Positions 7,981-15,225 of a stretch of 64,000 nt of DNA are shown piece after piece. The translations under genes and the position numbers were made by a program. Under the pieces are notes generated by a model, which saw only the letters and a list, made by a program, of their open reading frames with translations, had not been told where the DNA came from and ran no database searches. The first letter of the stretch is position 1; the number at the start of each line of letters is the position of its first letter. This DNA is from Pseudomonas sp. R4-35-07 (GTDB lineage: Bacteria > Pseudomonadota > Gammaproteobacteria > Pseudomonadales > Pseudomonadaceae), in the NCBI RefSeq assembly GCF_003852235.1, contig NZ_CP027732.1:1302001-1366000 (forward strand), written 5' to 3'.

Positions 7981-8496
7981 ATGACCCTTATCGAAAAGCC
8001 ATCCCAACTCCCCCAGGCTATCGGCGTGGCGCTGCATGCAGCCTTCCCCGACCTCAGGGTCGGCAGCCACCAGGACTTCCAGAGCGACGCAGAAAAAACC
8101 GGCGTGATGGTCACCGTTGAAGGCAATGGCCCTGGCATTCGCTCTCGCGAAGGCCGCAAGGCCCATGCCCTGGCCATTTCGCTCACCGTCATGGTTGCCC
8201 CTGGCGCCTTGCCGTTCGATGCCTGCGACCTGGCCAGCCAGTTGATGGACCTGGTGCTGGACAACCGTTGGAGCCTGCCCCAGTCCCAGTGCGATTTGCC
8301 AACCAATATCGTCGCCGCTCCCTCTGGGCGTGCGACCGCAGCAACGGACTACGACACCTGGACAGTGTCCTTCACTCAAACCCTCTACCTCGGACCCGTG
8401 TTGCTCGATGATCCTACAGGCCAACCGCTGTTTGCCTCTACCTGGGACGTCTTGGACATCGATGATCCCGATCAATACAAGCCACTGGCGGAGTAG
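7981..8496 (+). CDS. Phage tail protein, possible Gp37-like/tail terminator
   Basis: Predicted 171 aa. The pattern of alternating hydrophobic strands (HALAISLTVMVAPG, TWTVSFTQTLYLG) and the position just before the baseplate spike gene suggest a small tail-end protein of the Mu Gp37/tail terminator type. No catalytic motif is seen. The ATG at 7981 follows GCAAGGACG; a longer reading from 7876 would overlap the holin by 86 bp. The assignment rests mainly on context. Confidence 0.65.
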   Translation: MTLIEKPSQLPQAIGVALHAAFPDLRVGSHQDFQSDAEKTGVMVTVEGNGPGIRSREGRKAHALAISLTVMVAPGALPFDACDLASQLMDLVLDNRWSLPQSQCDLPTNIVAAPSGRATAATDYDTWTVSFTQTLYLGPVLLDDPTGQPLFASTWDVLDIDDPDQYKPLAE

Positions 8497-8499
8497 CCC

Positions 8500-9108
8500 A
8501 TGTTCGACGCGCTGTTACGCATGCAACTGGGACCGATTGTCGAGCGCCTGGCGGAAATGGAGGCCCAACTCGAAGACCTTTACCGGCGCGCTGAAAGCTT
8601 CTGCCGCATTGGCGTTTGCCAACAGGTCGATGCCGCCAGCAATACCTGCAGGGTCAGCCACGGCGAGTTGCTTACGCCGGCCATCCGCTTTTTCAACCCC
8701 AGCGCCGGTGCGCAAACCGAAACCCGTATTCCATCCGTGGGCGAGCAATGCCTGCTGCTCAACTACGGCGGTGGGGAAGGGGGCTCACAGTCTGTGGCGT
8801 TGTTCGGCCTCAACAGTAGTCGCTTTCCGCCTGTTTCCACTGTGCCTTCCTTGACCCGGCGGCGCCATCAGGACGGCACACAGAGCGACTATGACGACGC
8901 CAGTCATACGTTCAATTGGGTCAACGGGCCGACGATGCTCAGCGCTTCTCGCGAACAGGTCGACGTCAAGGTCGGCGCCGCCAGTCTGACCCTCAGCCCG
9001 CAGGGCATCATTCTGCAAATCGGCGGCACCGCACTGTTACTGGATGCCGGCGGCGCTCACTTCAGCGGCCCGGTGATAGACCACCAAGGTCGAGTCATCA
9101 GCCCCTGA
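8500..9108 (+). CDS. Baseplate assembly protein V (central spike)
   Basis: Predicted 202 aa, P2 gpV-like. The N-terminal helix (RMQLGPIVERLAEMEAQLEDLYRR) is followed by an OB-like region (CRIGVCQQVD...IPSVGEQCLLLNYGGGEGGSQ). The C-terminus is rich in beta structure (LTLSPQGIILQIGGTALLLDAGGAHFSGPVIDHQG). gpV trimers form the membrane-piercing spike under the tube. The gene begins 3 bp after the previous stop and is the first of the P2-order block V-W-J-I. Confidence 0.9.
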   Translation: MFDALLRMQLGPIVERLAEMEAQLEDLYRRAESFCRIGVCQQVDAASNTCRVSHGELLTPAIRFFNPSAGAQTETRIPSVGEQCLLLNYGGGEGGSQSVALFGLNSSRFPPVSTVPSLTRRRHQDGTQSDYDDASHTFNWVNGPTMLSASREQVDVKVGAASLTLSPQGIILQIGGTALLLDAGGAHFSGPVIDHQGRVISP

Positions 9109-9120
9109 TAAGGACATTCC

Positions 9121-9453
9121 ATGATCGGCATCGATCGCAACACCGGGGCAGCCGTCGATGACTGGCTGCAATTCGTGCAGCGTGCCACCCGAGCGCTGAC
9201 CACACCTGTCGGCACGCGGCAGAAGCGTCCGCTGTATGGCTCGCTGATCCCGCAACTGCTCGGGCAGAACCTTGGCGATGACCTGCTGCTGCTCGCTCAA
9301 AGCCACGCCGCCCAGGCGTTTTACAACGCGCAGAACGGCATCGGCGATTTCCAGCCCGAGGTCATCGTCGCCACCCGCCAGGGCGCCGGGCTGCTACTGC
9401 GCTTTGCCGGCACCTGGAAAAACCGCCAACAATCCTTCGAGGTCGTGACATGA
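9121..9453 (+). CDS. Baseplate protein W (gp25-like)
   Basis: Predicted 110 aa of the P2 gpW/T4 gp25 family, the wedge component that starts sheath polymerisation. Recognisable stretches are IDRNTGAAVDDW near the start, GTRQKRPLYGSLIPQLL in the middle (the conserved RP..G.L arginine-proline region of the family) and a final strand pair. Its TGA overlaps the ATG of J in ATGA. Confidence 0.9.
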   Translation: MIGIDRNTGAAVDDWLQFVQRATRALTTPVGTRQKRPLYGSLIPQLLGQNLGDDLLLLAQSHAAQAFYNAQNGIGDFQPEVIVATRQGAGLLLRFAGTWKNRQQSFEVVT

Positions 9454-10445
9454 GCATGCTGATCCCTGGCCAGAACCAACTGGCCGAGCCGGCGATTATT
9501 GCAGTCGATGAGTTCGAGCCGCTGCTCGCCGAATTCAAGGCGTTCGTGGTCGATTACGTCGCCACCCGTGCACCGCAAAGCGCGGCCAAACTCAAGGTCA
9601 GCCTCGACAACGAAAGTGAACTGCTGACGTTGGCGCTCGAGGCCTTTTGCGTGCGCCTGCAAACCCATGAGCGCAAATACAATGCACGCATCAAGCAGAT
9701 GCTGGCGTGGTGGGCCACCGGCAGCAATCTGGATGCGCGCTTGGCTGACATGGGCCTTGAACGCCAGGTGCTCGATCCCGGTGACCCGGCGGCCTTCCCG
9801 CCCGTGCCGCCGACCCTGGAAAGCGACGACGATGCTCGCTTGCGCTATTACCTCGCGCCCCATGCCCCGGCCGCCGGCTCGCGGATGCAGTATCGCCGCG
9901 AAGTGTTCACCCTTGGCGAGCGACCCACGGTCAAGGTACAGAGCGCCTCGCCGGGCGTGGTGACCGTCAACTACACCTTCGACCCGGACGGCTATGCGGC
10001 ACAGGTCAAGGACGGCAATGGCCGTCGCACCGCGCCCGGCGAGGTGATGGTCACCGTACTGTCTCGTGAGGGCGACGGTACCCCCTCTGCCGATTTGCTT
10101 GACGGTGTACGCCGACATTTCGCACGGCCGGATGTACGGCCGGAAACCGATCTCGTCACCGTCCAGGGCGCACAGATTCAACCCTACAAGATTCGCGTCA
10201 TCGCCAAGATCAACGCCGGCCCGGACTCGGGCCTGACCCAAGTGGCGGCGCAGCAATTGCTGCAGACTTACGCGGACTCCTGTCATCGCCTGGAAGGGCG
10301 CGTCGACCCCAGCTGGATCGACTACGCCATCCACAGTGCAGGGGCGGCGCAACTGCAAATCCTTGAACCGCTTGCGCCGATTGTCAGCAGCGCGTTCCAG
10401 GCCCCGTATTGCACGGGTGTCGAGGTGGAGGTGCGTACGCTATGA
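9450..10445 (+). CDS. Baseplate assembly protein J
   Basis: Predicted 331 aa, P2 gpJ-like wedge protein. Typical features are the N-terminal FKAFVVDYVATRAP, the helical part with LALEAFCVRLQTHERKYN, ATGSNLDARLADMGLERQV, and the beta-rich C-terminal half (VTVQGAQIQPYKIRVIAKI). It is translationally coupled on both sides: its start overlaps W and its stop overlaps the start of I. Confidence 0.92.
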   Translation: MSMLIPGQNQLAEPAIIAVDEFEPLLAEFKAFVVDYVATRAPQSAAKLKVSLDNESELLTLALEAFCVRLQTHERKYNARIKQMLAWWATGSNLDARLADMGLERQVLDPGDPAAFPPVPPTLESDDDARLRYYLAPHAPAAGSRMQYRREVFTLGERPTVKVQSASPGVVTVNYTFDPDGYAAQVKDGNGRRTAPGEVMVTVLSREGDGTPSADLLDGVRRHFARPDVRPETDLVTVQGAQIQPYKIRVIAKINAGPDSGLTQVAAQQLLQTYADSCHRLEGRVDPSWIDYAIHSAGAAQLQILEPLAPIVSSAFQAPYCTGVEVEVRTL

Positions 10446-11080
10446 GTGAACCTGACGCGAGTTTGTTGCCGGCCAACAGTTCACCGCTGGAAAAGGCGCT
10501 GGACTTGGGATTCGGCCAGTTGCTCGAGCGAGTCACGCCGCCGTTTCCTGCGTTGATGAACCCACTGCAAACCCCCAGCGAATTTCTTCCTTACCTGGCC
10601 GCCGACCGCGGCGTCAGTGAATGGGATGCCGATGCCAGCGAATCGGAAAAGCGCCTGACCGTGGCCTTGTCCTGGCAGATCCAGCGCCAGGCCGGCACAC
10701 CCAAGGCGCTGAGCTATGCGGTGGAGTCACTGGGATTCACCCCCGACATCAGCGCCTGGTATCAGCAGCGGCCAATCGGTACGCCGTATACCTTCGACGT
10801 GCAGGCGATCATTGGGCGCAGTTGGTCCAGTGGTGACCACAACCGGCTGATCCGCCGCATCAACGCAGCCAAAAGCGAGCGGGATCAGGCGACGATTACG
10901 GTTGTTCACGAAACCGAAGGTCGGCTTGCGTTGACGCAGGTCCTTCATGCCCCGCTAAGCGACGGCGAGCTGTGTTTAAACGGCGCGCTGCCGGAGTTTG
11001 CATTGGCTGCTCGACTTAACAGTGTCGGCGTTGCCCGGCACTACACCATTAACGACTACGACCTCAGGGCGCAGCCATGA
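10442..11080 (+). CDS. Tail protein I (baseplate periphery)
   Basis: Predicted 212 aa, P2 gpI-like. LLPANSSPLEKALD and FLPYLAADRGVSEWD followed by ...RQAGTPKALSYAVESLGF match the tail protein I pattern. gpI links the wedge to the tail fibre. The ATG overlaps the stop of J (ATGA), and its own stop overlaps the next start (11077). Confidence 0.92.
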   Translation: MSEPDASLLPANSSPLEKALDLGFGQLLERVTPPFPALMNPLQTPSEFLPYLAADRGVSEWDADASESEKRLTVALSWQIQRQAGTPKALSYAVESLGFTPDISAWYQQRPIGTPYTFDVQAIIGRSWSSGDHNRLIRRINAAKSERDQATITVVHETEGRLALTQVLHAPLSDGELCLNGALPEFALAARLNSVGVARHYTINDYDLRAQP

Positions 11081-11610
11081 CAGATGAAATCACGCGCCTG
11101 GTGCGCTTCACCTCCAAGGGTTTGGATGAAGTGCTGCAGGCAAAGAACCAGGGCCTCAAAGGCGAGATCACCCACATCGGCGCCGGTACCGGCCGCTACA
11201 ACCCTGATGGCACGGAAGTGGCCTTGCGCGATGAGCGCCAACGGGTCGCCATTGTGGATTACGAAGACCTGGGCGAGCGCCAACTCAGGATGGCCGCGCT
11301 GTTTGACGGCGATGGTGAGTATGAGATCGGCGAGTTCGGTTTTTACCTCGCCAGTGGAACCTTGCTGGCGGTGTATTCCGTGGCAGGGAAGTTGCTGACG
11401 TATAAAGCGGCGGCGGCGCGGGTACTGCAGAAGTTTACGCTGGATGTTTCGCCGTTGCCGGCGGATAGCGTGACGATTGTGGTGGGGGGAGATAATCTCA
11501 ATATTTTGTTGGCGGAGGATATTGCGGTACTTGCCACTGCGAATATTGACAATATGGCGCGTCAAACCGAGTTGTTGTTTCGTGTGATAACGCTGGAAGC
11601 GAGCCGTTAG
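11077..11610 (+). CDS. Tail fibre N-terminal/collar protein (short, baseplate-attaching part)
   Basis: Predicted 177 aa. The protein matches the phage tail-collar fibre N-terminal domain (DUF3751): TSKGLDEVLQAKNQGLKGEITHIGAGTG region and EIGEFGFYLASGTLLAVYS. In P2-like elements this domain begins a long fibre (gpH), but here the frame stops after 177 codons and a separate gene follows. GC content falls near the end. It is likely to anchor the distal fibre encoded next. Confidence 0.82.
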   Translation: MTDEITRLVRFTSKGLDEVLQAKNQGLKGEITHIGAGTGRYNPDGTEVALRDERQRVAIVDYEDLGERQLRMAALFDGDGEYEIGEFGFYLASGTLLAVYSVAGKLLTYKAAAARVLQKFTLDVSPLPADSVTIVVGGDNLNILLAEDIAVLATANIDNMARQTELLFRVITLEASR

Positions 11611-11636
11611 GGCATTAACAAATTAAGGAGTTACAC

Positions 11637-12257
11637 GTGAGTTTAGAATCGACTATTACATCGCTGGTGACAGCAGCGAATAATTTGACCGCTGCGGTTA
11701 ATGGGAAAATTGGAAGTATCAATGCGACGATGGCAGGTGCGCTGGCTCAGTTCAATGAGTGGCGCAGTCTAAAAGATGTCGAAGGCGATCCAAATTATCC
11801 GGGCACCATCCGCAGCACTATTTTCCAAGGACACGTCTATGGTACCGGTGGCGTATATGAGGCTTTAGCTATAGGTGATTTTAAGCCAGCCGACTTGGGA
11901 GCCAGTGCCAACGTTTATATGCATTTTCAGATCCCTCTGAATATCAATGTCAATTCTGAGATGTTTTGGTTCAACATCAAGGGGTATAGCTACGGTACGG
12001 CAAAGATTATCGACGAAACACTCGTTGGTTATTGCTATCAGCCGAATCGGACGCTGCACAATGTGTCCACGTTCGGAAATATGACTCCAGCTGTTTACGT
12101 AGACGCAAATGGCAATATTGTTATGCGGATTTTGATTCCAAATATTTATTACACCACTATCCGTGTAGACACCATGCGTGTCGGCAATGGTCGTCTATTT
12201 AATCTCGGTGACCTTAAAACCAAAGTTTCGTTGGCCGACACTGTGATTTTTAGTTAA
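11637..12257 (+). CDS. Distal tail fibre, probable receptor-binding protein
   Basis: Predicted 206 aa. The N-terminal helix (SLESTITSLVTAANNLTAAVNGKIGSI) resembles the linker segments found in Pseudomonas tail fibres. The rest is rich in aromatic, Asn and Thr residues and beta structure, and I do not recognise a fold. The GTG start has AAGGAG 6 nt upstream. Base composition is clearly more AT-rich than in the surrounding tail genes, as is common for exchanged receptor-binding modules. It probably sets the killing spectrum, an inference from position and composition. Confidence 0.72.
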   Translation: MSLESTITSLVTAANNLTAAVNGKIGSINATMAGALAQFNEWRSLKDVEGDPNYPGTIRSTIFQGHVYGTGGVYEALAIGDFKPADLGASANVYMHFQIPLNINVNSEMFWFNIKGYSYGTAKIIDETLVGYCYQPNRTLHNVSTFGNMTPAVYVDANGNIVMRILIPNIYYTTIRVDTMRVGNGRLFNLGDLKTKVSLADTVIFS

Positions 12258-12269
12258 GGAGAAATGGAA

Positions 12270-12527
12270 ATGTCTGAACTATCTAACATCGAAAATCCAA
12301 TATTTAAGATTGCTACGCCGACACCTGAAATTGAATGGGCTGCCATTCGTGCGCGTCGGGATCAGTTGCTAAGGGCTACCGATTTCACTCAACTGCCCGA
12401 TTATCCCGCTTCCGATGCGCAACGAACTGAAGTGGCGGCCTATCGCACAGCATTACGTGATATTCCTGAACAGGCAGCTGAACCATCGGCGCTGGAGTGG
12501 CCCGTGCTGCCCACGTTCCTGAAATAA
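12270..12527 (+). CDS. Tail fibre assembly chaperone-like protein
   Basis: Predicted 85 aa. The pattern IEWAAIRARRDQLLRATDFTQLPDYP...RTEVAAYRTALRDIPEQ is typical of small phage tail assembly chaperones that follow fibre genes. AAGGAG at 12256-12261 is 8 nt from ATG 12270 but only 2 nt from ATG 12264, so the second ATG was chosen. A terminator follows. Confidence 0.8.
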   Translation: MSELSNIENPIFKIATPTPEIEWAAIRARRDQLLRATDFTQLPDYPASDAQRTEVAAYRTALRDIPEQAAEPSALEWPVLPTFLK

Positions 12528-12531
12528 CCCC

Positions 12532-12553
12532 CACCGCGAAAGCGGTTTTTTTT
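12532..12553 (+). terminator. Terminator after the fibre module
   Basis: ACCGC-GAAA-GCGGT followed by a run of eight Ts. It separates the baseplate/fibre genes from the sheath genes. Confidence 0.85.
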
Positions 12554-12562
12554 CGCCCTCCC

Positions 12563-12586
12563 AAAGCCCCTCCCCGCAGGGGCTTT
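12563..12586 (+). other. Stable hairpin ahead of the sheath module
   Basis: AAAGCCCCT (12563-12571) pairs perfectly with AGGGGCTTT (12578-12586). There is no T run. It lies 28 bp before the next gene and could block read-through, protect mRNA ends, or hide nothing specific. Confidence 0.55.
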
Positions 12587-12614
12587 GGCGTTTCTCACCC
12601 GGAGAATCCTACCC

Positions 12615-12788
12615 ATGCCCACCCGCCAAACCTACACCGTCCTCATCCCTTTCCCCATCGGTAACGGCCACTGGTCCACCGCTGGCGAGGAGCTTGAATT
12701 GCTGGACGTCGAAGCATCCGCCCTGCGCACCGCTGGCCGCCTGGAACTGACCAGCGTCCTCAACTCCACCCCCAAGAAGGCTGACTAA
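12615..12788 (+). CDS. Small tailocin protein upstream of the sheath gene
   Basis: Predicted 57 aa, starting TRQTYTVLIPFPIGNGHW and ending in a short helix and basic tail. Position directly before the sheath gene and size resemble the small DUF2635-type proteins of Mu-like tails, but sequence similarity is too weak for a firm family call. CCGGAGAA provides a ribosome site. Confidence 0.65.
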   Translation: MPTRQTYTVLIPFPIGNGHWSTAGEELELLDVEASALRTAGRLELTSVLNSTPKKAD

Positions 12789-12790
12789 TC

Positions 12791-13957
12791 ATGGCTGAGG
12801 TTTTGAACTTCGAGCACAACGGCATCACCGTGAATGCCACCGAATCCCCCGAGGCCATGGGTGGCCTGGGTGATAATGTCATCGGCCTGGTGGGCACCGC
12901 TCCCAACGCCCATGCATCGATCCCGAAAAACGCCCCGTTCCGCATCAACAGCTTTACCACCCAGGCGCTGCTGGACCCTACCGGTACCGAGTCGGGCACA
13001 CTGTTCCAAGCGGTGTACCAGATCCTCAAAGTGGTGAAGGTGCCGGTCTATGTGGTCATCGTCGAAGAAGGCGCCACGCCGGCCGACACGGTCAACAATG
13101 TGATCGGCGGCAACGACCCCATCACCGGCCGCAAACTCGGCCTGGCGGCCCTGGGCAGCGTGCCTGAAGACCTGACCATCATCGGCGCCCCAGGCTTCAC
13201 CGGCACCAAGGCTGTGGCTGGTGAGTTCGCCTCCTTCGGCAAGCGCATCAAGGCCCGTGTGGTGCTGGATGGCAAGGACGCTTCGGTCGCCGATCAAGTG
13301 ACCTACAGCGGCGAACTGGGCGGTGCCGACCTCGGCTTCGACCGTTGCCTGTTGGTGCACAACATGCCGTCGGTGTATTCCAAGGCCGCGAAAAAGAACG
13401 TGTTCCTGTCGCCGTCCTCGTTGGCCATCGCCGCGCTTGCCAAGGTTAAGCAATGGGAAAGCCCAGGTAATCAGGTGACCTTCGCCGAAGACGTTTCCCG
13501 CGTCGTCGAGTACAACATCCTCGACACCTCCACCGAAGGCGACCTGCTCAACCGTTATGGCGTGAGCTACTACGCCCGCACGGTGCTCGGCGGTTTCTCG
13601 CTGCTGGGTAACCGTTCCATCACCGGCAAGTTCATCAGCTACGTCGGCCTCGAAGACGCCATCAGCCGCAAACTGGTCAAGGCCGGCCAGAAGGCCATGG
13701 CCAAGAACCTCACCAAGTCCTTCATGGACCAGGAGGTCAAGCGCATCAACGACTGGCTGCAAACCCTGGTTGCCGACGAAACCATCCCTGGCGGCAGCGT
13801 CTACCTGCACCCTGAGTTGAACAGCGTCGAGAAGTACAAGAACGGCACCTGGTTCATCGTCATTGACTACGGCCGCTACGCGCCGAACGAACACATGGTT
13901 TATCAACTCAACGCCCGCGATGAAATCATCGAGCAGTTCCTGGAGGACGTTCTCTAA
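12791..13957 (+). CDS. Contractile tail sheath protein (FI)
   Basis: Predicted 388 aa, P2 FI-like. It begins with HNGITVNATESPEAMGGLGDNVIGLVGTAP, typical of FI. Towards the end it has SGLxx-type sheath segments (WFIVIDYGRYAPNEHMVYQLNARDEIIEQFLEDVL). The sheath contracts to drive the tube through the target envelope. Its presence defines the particle as R-type (contractile). TAATG joins it to the tube gene. Confidence 0.95.
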   Translation: MAEVLNFEHNGITVNATESPEAMGGLGDNVIGLVGTAPNAHASIPKNAPFRINSFTTQALLDPTGTESGTLFQAVYQILKVVKVPVYVVIVEEGATPADTVNNVIGGNDPITGRKLGLAALGSVPEDLTIIGAPGFTGTKAVAGEFASFGKRIKARVVLDGKDASVADQVTYSGELGGADLGFDRCLLVHNMPSVYSKAAKKNVFLSPSSLAIAALAKVKQWESPGNQVTFAEDVSRVVEYNILDTSTEGDLLNRYGVSYYARTVLGGFSLLGNRSITGKFISYVGLEDAISRKLVKAGQKAMAKNLTKSFMDQEVKRINDWLQTLVADETIPGGSVYLHPELNSVEKYKNGTWFIVIDYGRYAPNEHMVYQLNARDEIIEQFLEDVL

Positions 13958-14463
13958 TGTTTACCAACCGAGTCAGACAGGCCATTGCGGCCACCCTTCA
14001 AGGCCTGCCGTTGTCGGCAAGGGTCGATTCCTTTACGCCGCCGAAGATCGAGTTCGAAATGGACCCGATGACCGGCGGGCGTTTCATCGCCGAAGAGGTG
14101 GCCAAAAGCGCCAAGGTGCTGGGCGCAACCCTGGTATTGCAAGGCGTTGGTGCAGAAATTCTGCTGGCGCTTGGCGTCACGCAGGGTGATGACATCCTGT
14201 TGAACGTGCGTGAAGCCGGCCAGGACCAGGATGGCAAGACCTACTTCACCTACCACACCGTAGGCGGCAAGTTGAAGTCTCTGAGCGAAACCGCGCTGAC
14301 GATGAACGCCAAGCCGGTCACCACCCTGGAGCTGTCCTGCCGCACCTACAGCCGTCTGGAAAACGGTATTCCGGTGATCGACATCGATGTGCGCACCCAG
14401 AAGTTCGTGCTCAACGGCGTCGACATCCTCGGTGACGCGCGCCGCGCCGTGCTGATGCCTTAA
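13957..14463 (+). CDS. Tail tube protein (FII)
   Basis: Predicted 168 aa of the P2 FII family. It begins FTNRVRQAIAATLQGLPLSARVDSFTPPKIEFEMDPMTGGRF and ends in GVDILGDARRAVLMP. Hexameric rings stack to form the rigid inner tube. The start codon overlaps the stop of the sheath gene by one base. Confidence 0.95.
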   Translation: MFTNRVRQAIAATLQGLPLSARVDSFTPPKIEFEMDPMTGGRFIAEEVAKSAKVLGATLVLQGVGAEILLALGVTQGDDILLNVREAGQDQDGKTYFTYHTVGGKLKSLSETALTMNAKPVTTLELSCRTYSRLENGIPVIDIDVRTQKFVLNGVDILGDARRAVLMP

Positions 14464-14515
14464 TCCCCCTGGGGGCGGGTCAGCTCGCCTCCATACCCCA
14501 TCAAGGAATTGCCCC

Positions 14516-15097
14516 ATGGCCTGGATGCCTCCGTTACACATCCTGCTGTCCCCGATCACCGCCGACACCGGCGTCGTGATCGAGCAGATTCAACTGAAGC
14601 CGTTGTTCTACGCGCCACAGAAAGAAGCCCTGGCACGCGCCGGCGACGATGAGGATGACCAGTTTTTCGAACTGGCAAAGCTCGCCACCGGCCTGTCGGA
14701 AAAAGAACTCGACCAACTCAAGCGCCCGGACTACGTCAGCATCGCGCAATACGTACACGAGATGTCGACTCAGCCTGCATCGTTCTTCCTCGATCAAGCC
14801 GATGCGCCACGCGAATCTTTGACCTGCGAGCAGGTCGCGCTGCTGCTGCCCCTTGAGGCCAGCGGCCGCACGCTCACCCACGTCACCCTGGAAATGCCCG
14901 CCCTGCGCGCCACCAAAGTGATGAAAAAGCTGCCCACCAATAAAGAACGTGCCGAGTTCATCACCGCGCATTGCGCCGGCCTGATGATTCCCGATCTCGC
15001 CGGACTCACCGTGCCCGACTGGACAGAGTTGCAGGGGCGCATCGACGATTTTTTAAACAAACCGGCGGACTTCTTTCGGAACGCGACATCGAAGTGA
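14516..15097 (+). CDS. Tail assembly chaperone E (unshifted product)
   Basis: Predicted 193 aa, gpE-like. It begins MAWMPPLHILLSPITADTGVVIEQIQLKPL and carries conserved helical segments around QFFELAKLATGLSEKELDQLKRPDYVSIAQYV. Such chaperones coat the tape measure during tail assembly. CAAGGA lies before the ATG. A frameshift signal near codon 180 gives a second, longer product. Confidence 0.85.
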   Translation: MAWMPPLHILLSPITADTGVVIEQIQLKPLFYAPQKEALARAGDDEDDQFFELAKLATGLSEKELDQLKRPDYVSIAQYVHEMSTQPASFFLDQADAPRESLTCEQVALLLPLEASGRTLTHVTLEMPALRATKVMKKLPTNKERAEFITAHCAGLMIPDLAGLTVPDWTELQGRIDDFLNKPADFFRNATSK

Positions 15098-15219
15098 TCC
15101 TCGATGTAGTACCGCTGGTTTACTCGGTAAGCGAAGCGGAAATCCTCGATTGGGAAGCCGGGAAAGCAATGCGCCGCTATGACATCGCGATCAGTCGCCT
15201 TGGGCTCAAACAGGAGTAG
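14516..15219 (+). CDS. E-E' fusion by programmed -1 frameshift
   Basis: At 15052-15058 the in-register heptamer T-TTA-AAC lies 39 nt before the E stop. A -1 slip there continues as QTGGLLSERDIEVIL... to the stop at 15217-15219, giving a fusion of about 234 aa. The E' part has no start codon of its own with a ribosome site. Frameshift fusion of the two chaperones ahead of the tape measure gene is well known in P2 (E/E') and lambda (G/GT). The exact efficiency and any stimulator are unknown. Confidence 0.82.
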
Positions 15220-15225
15220 AGCGGG

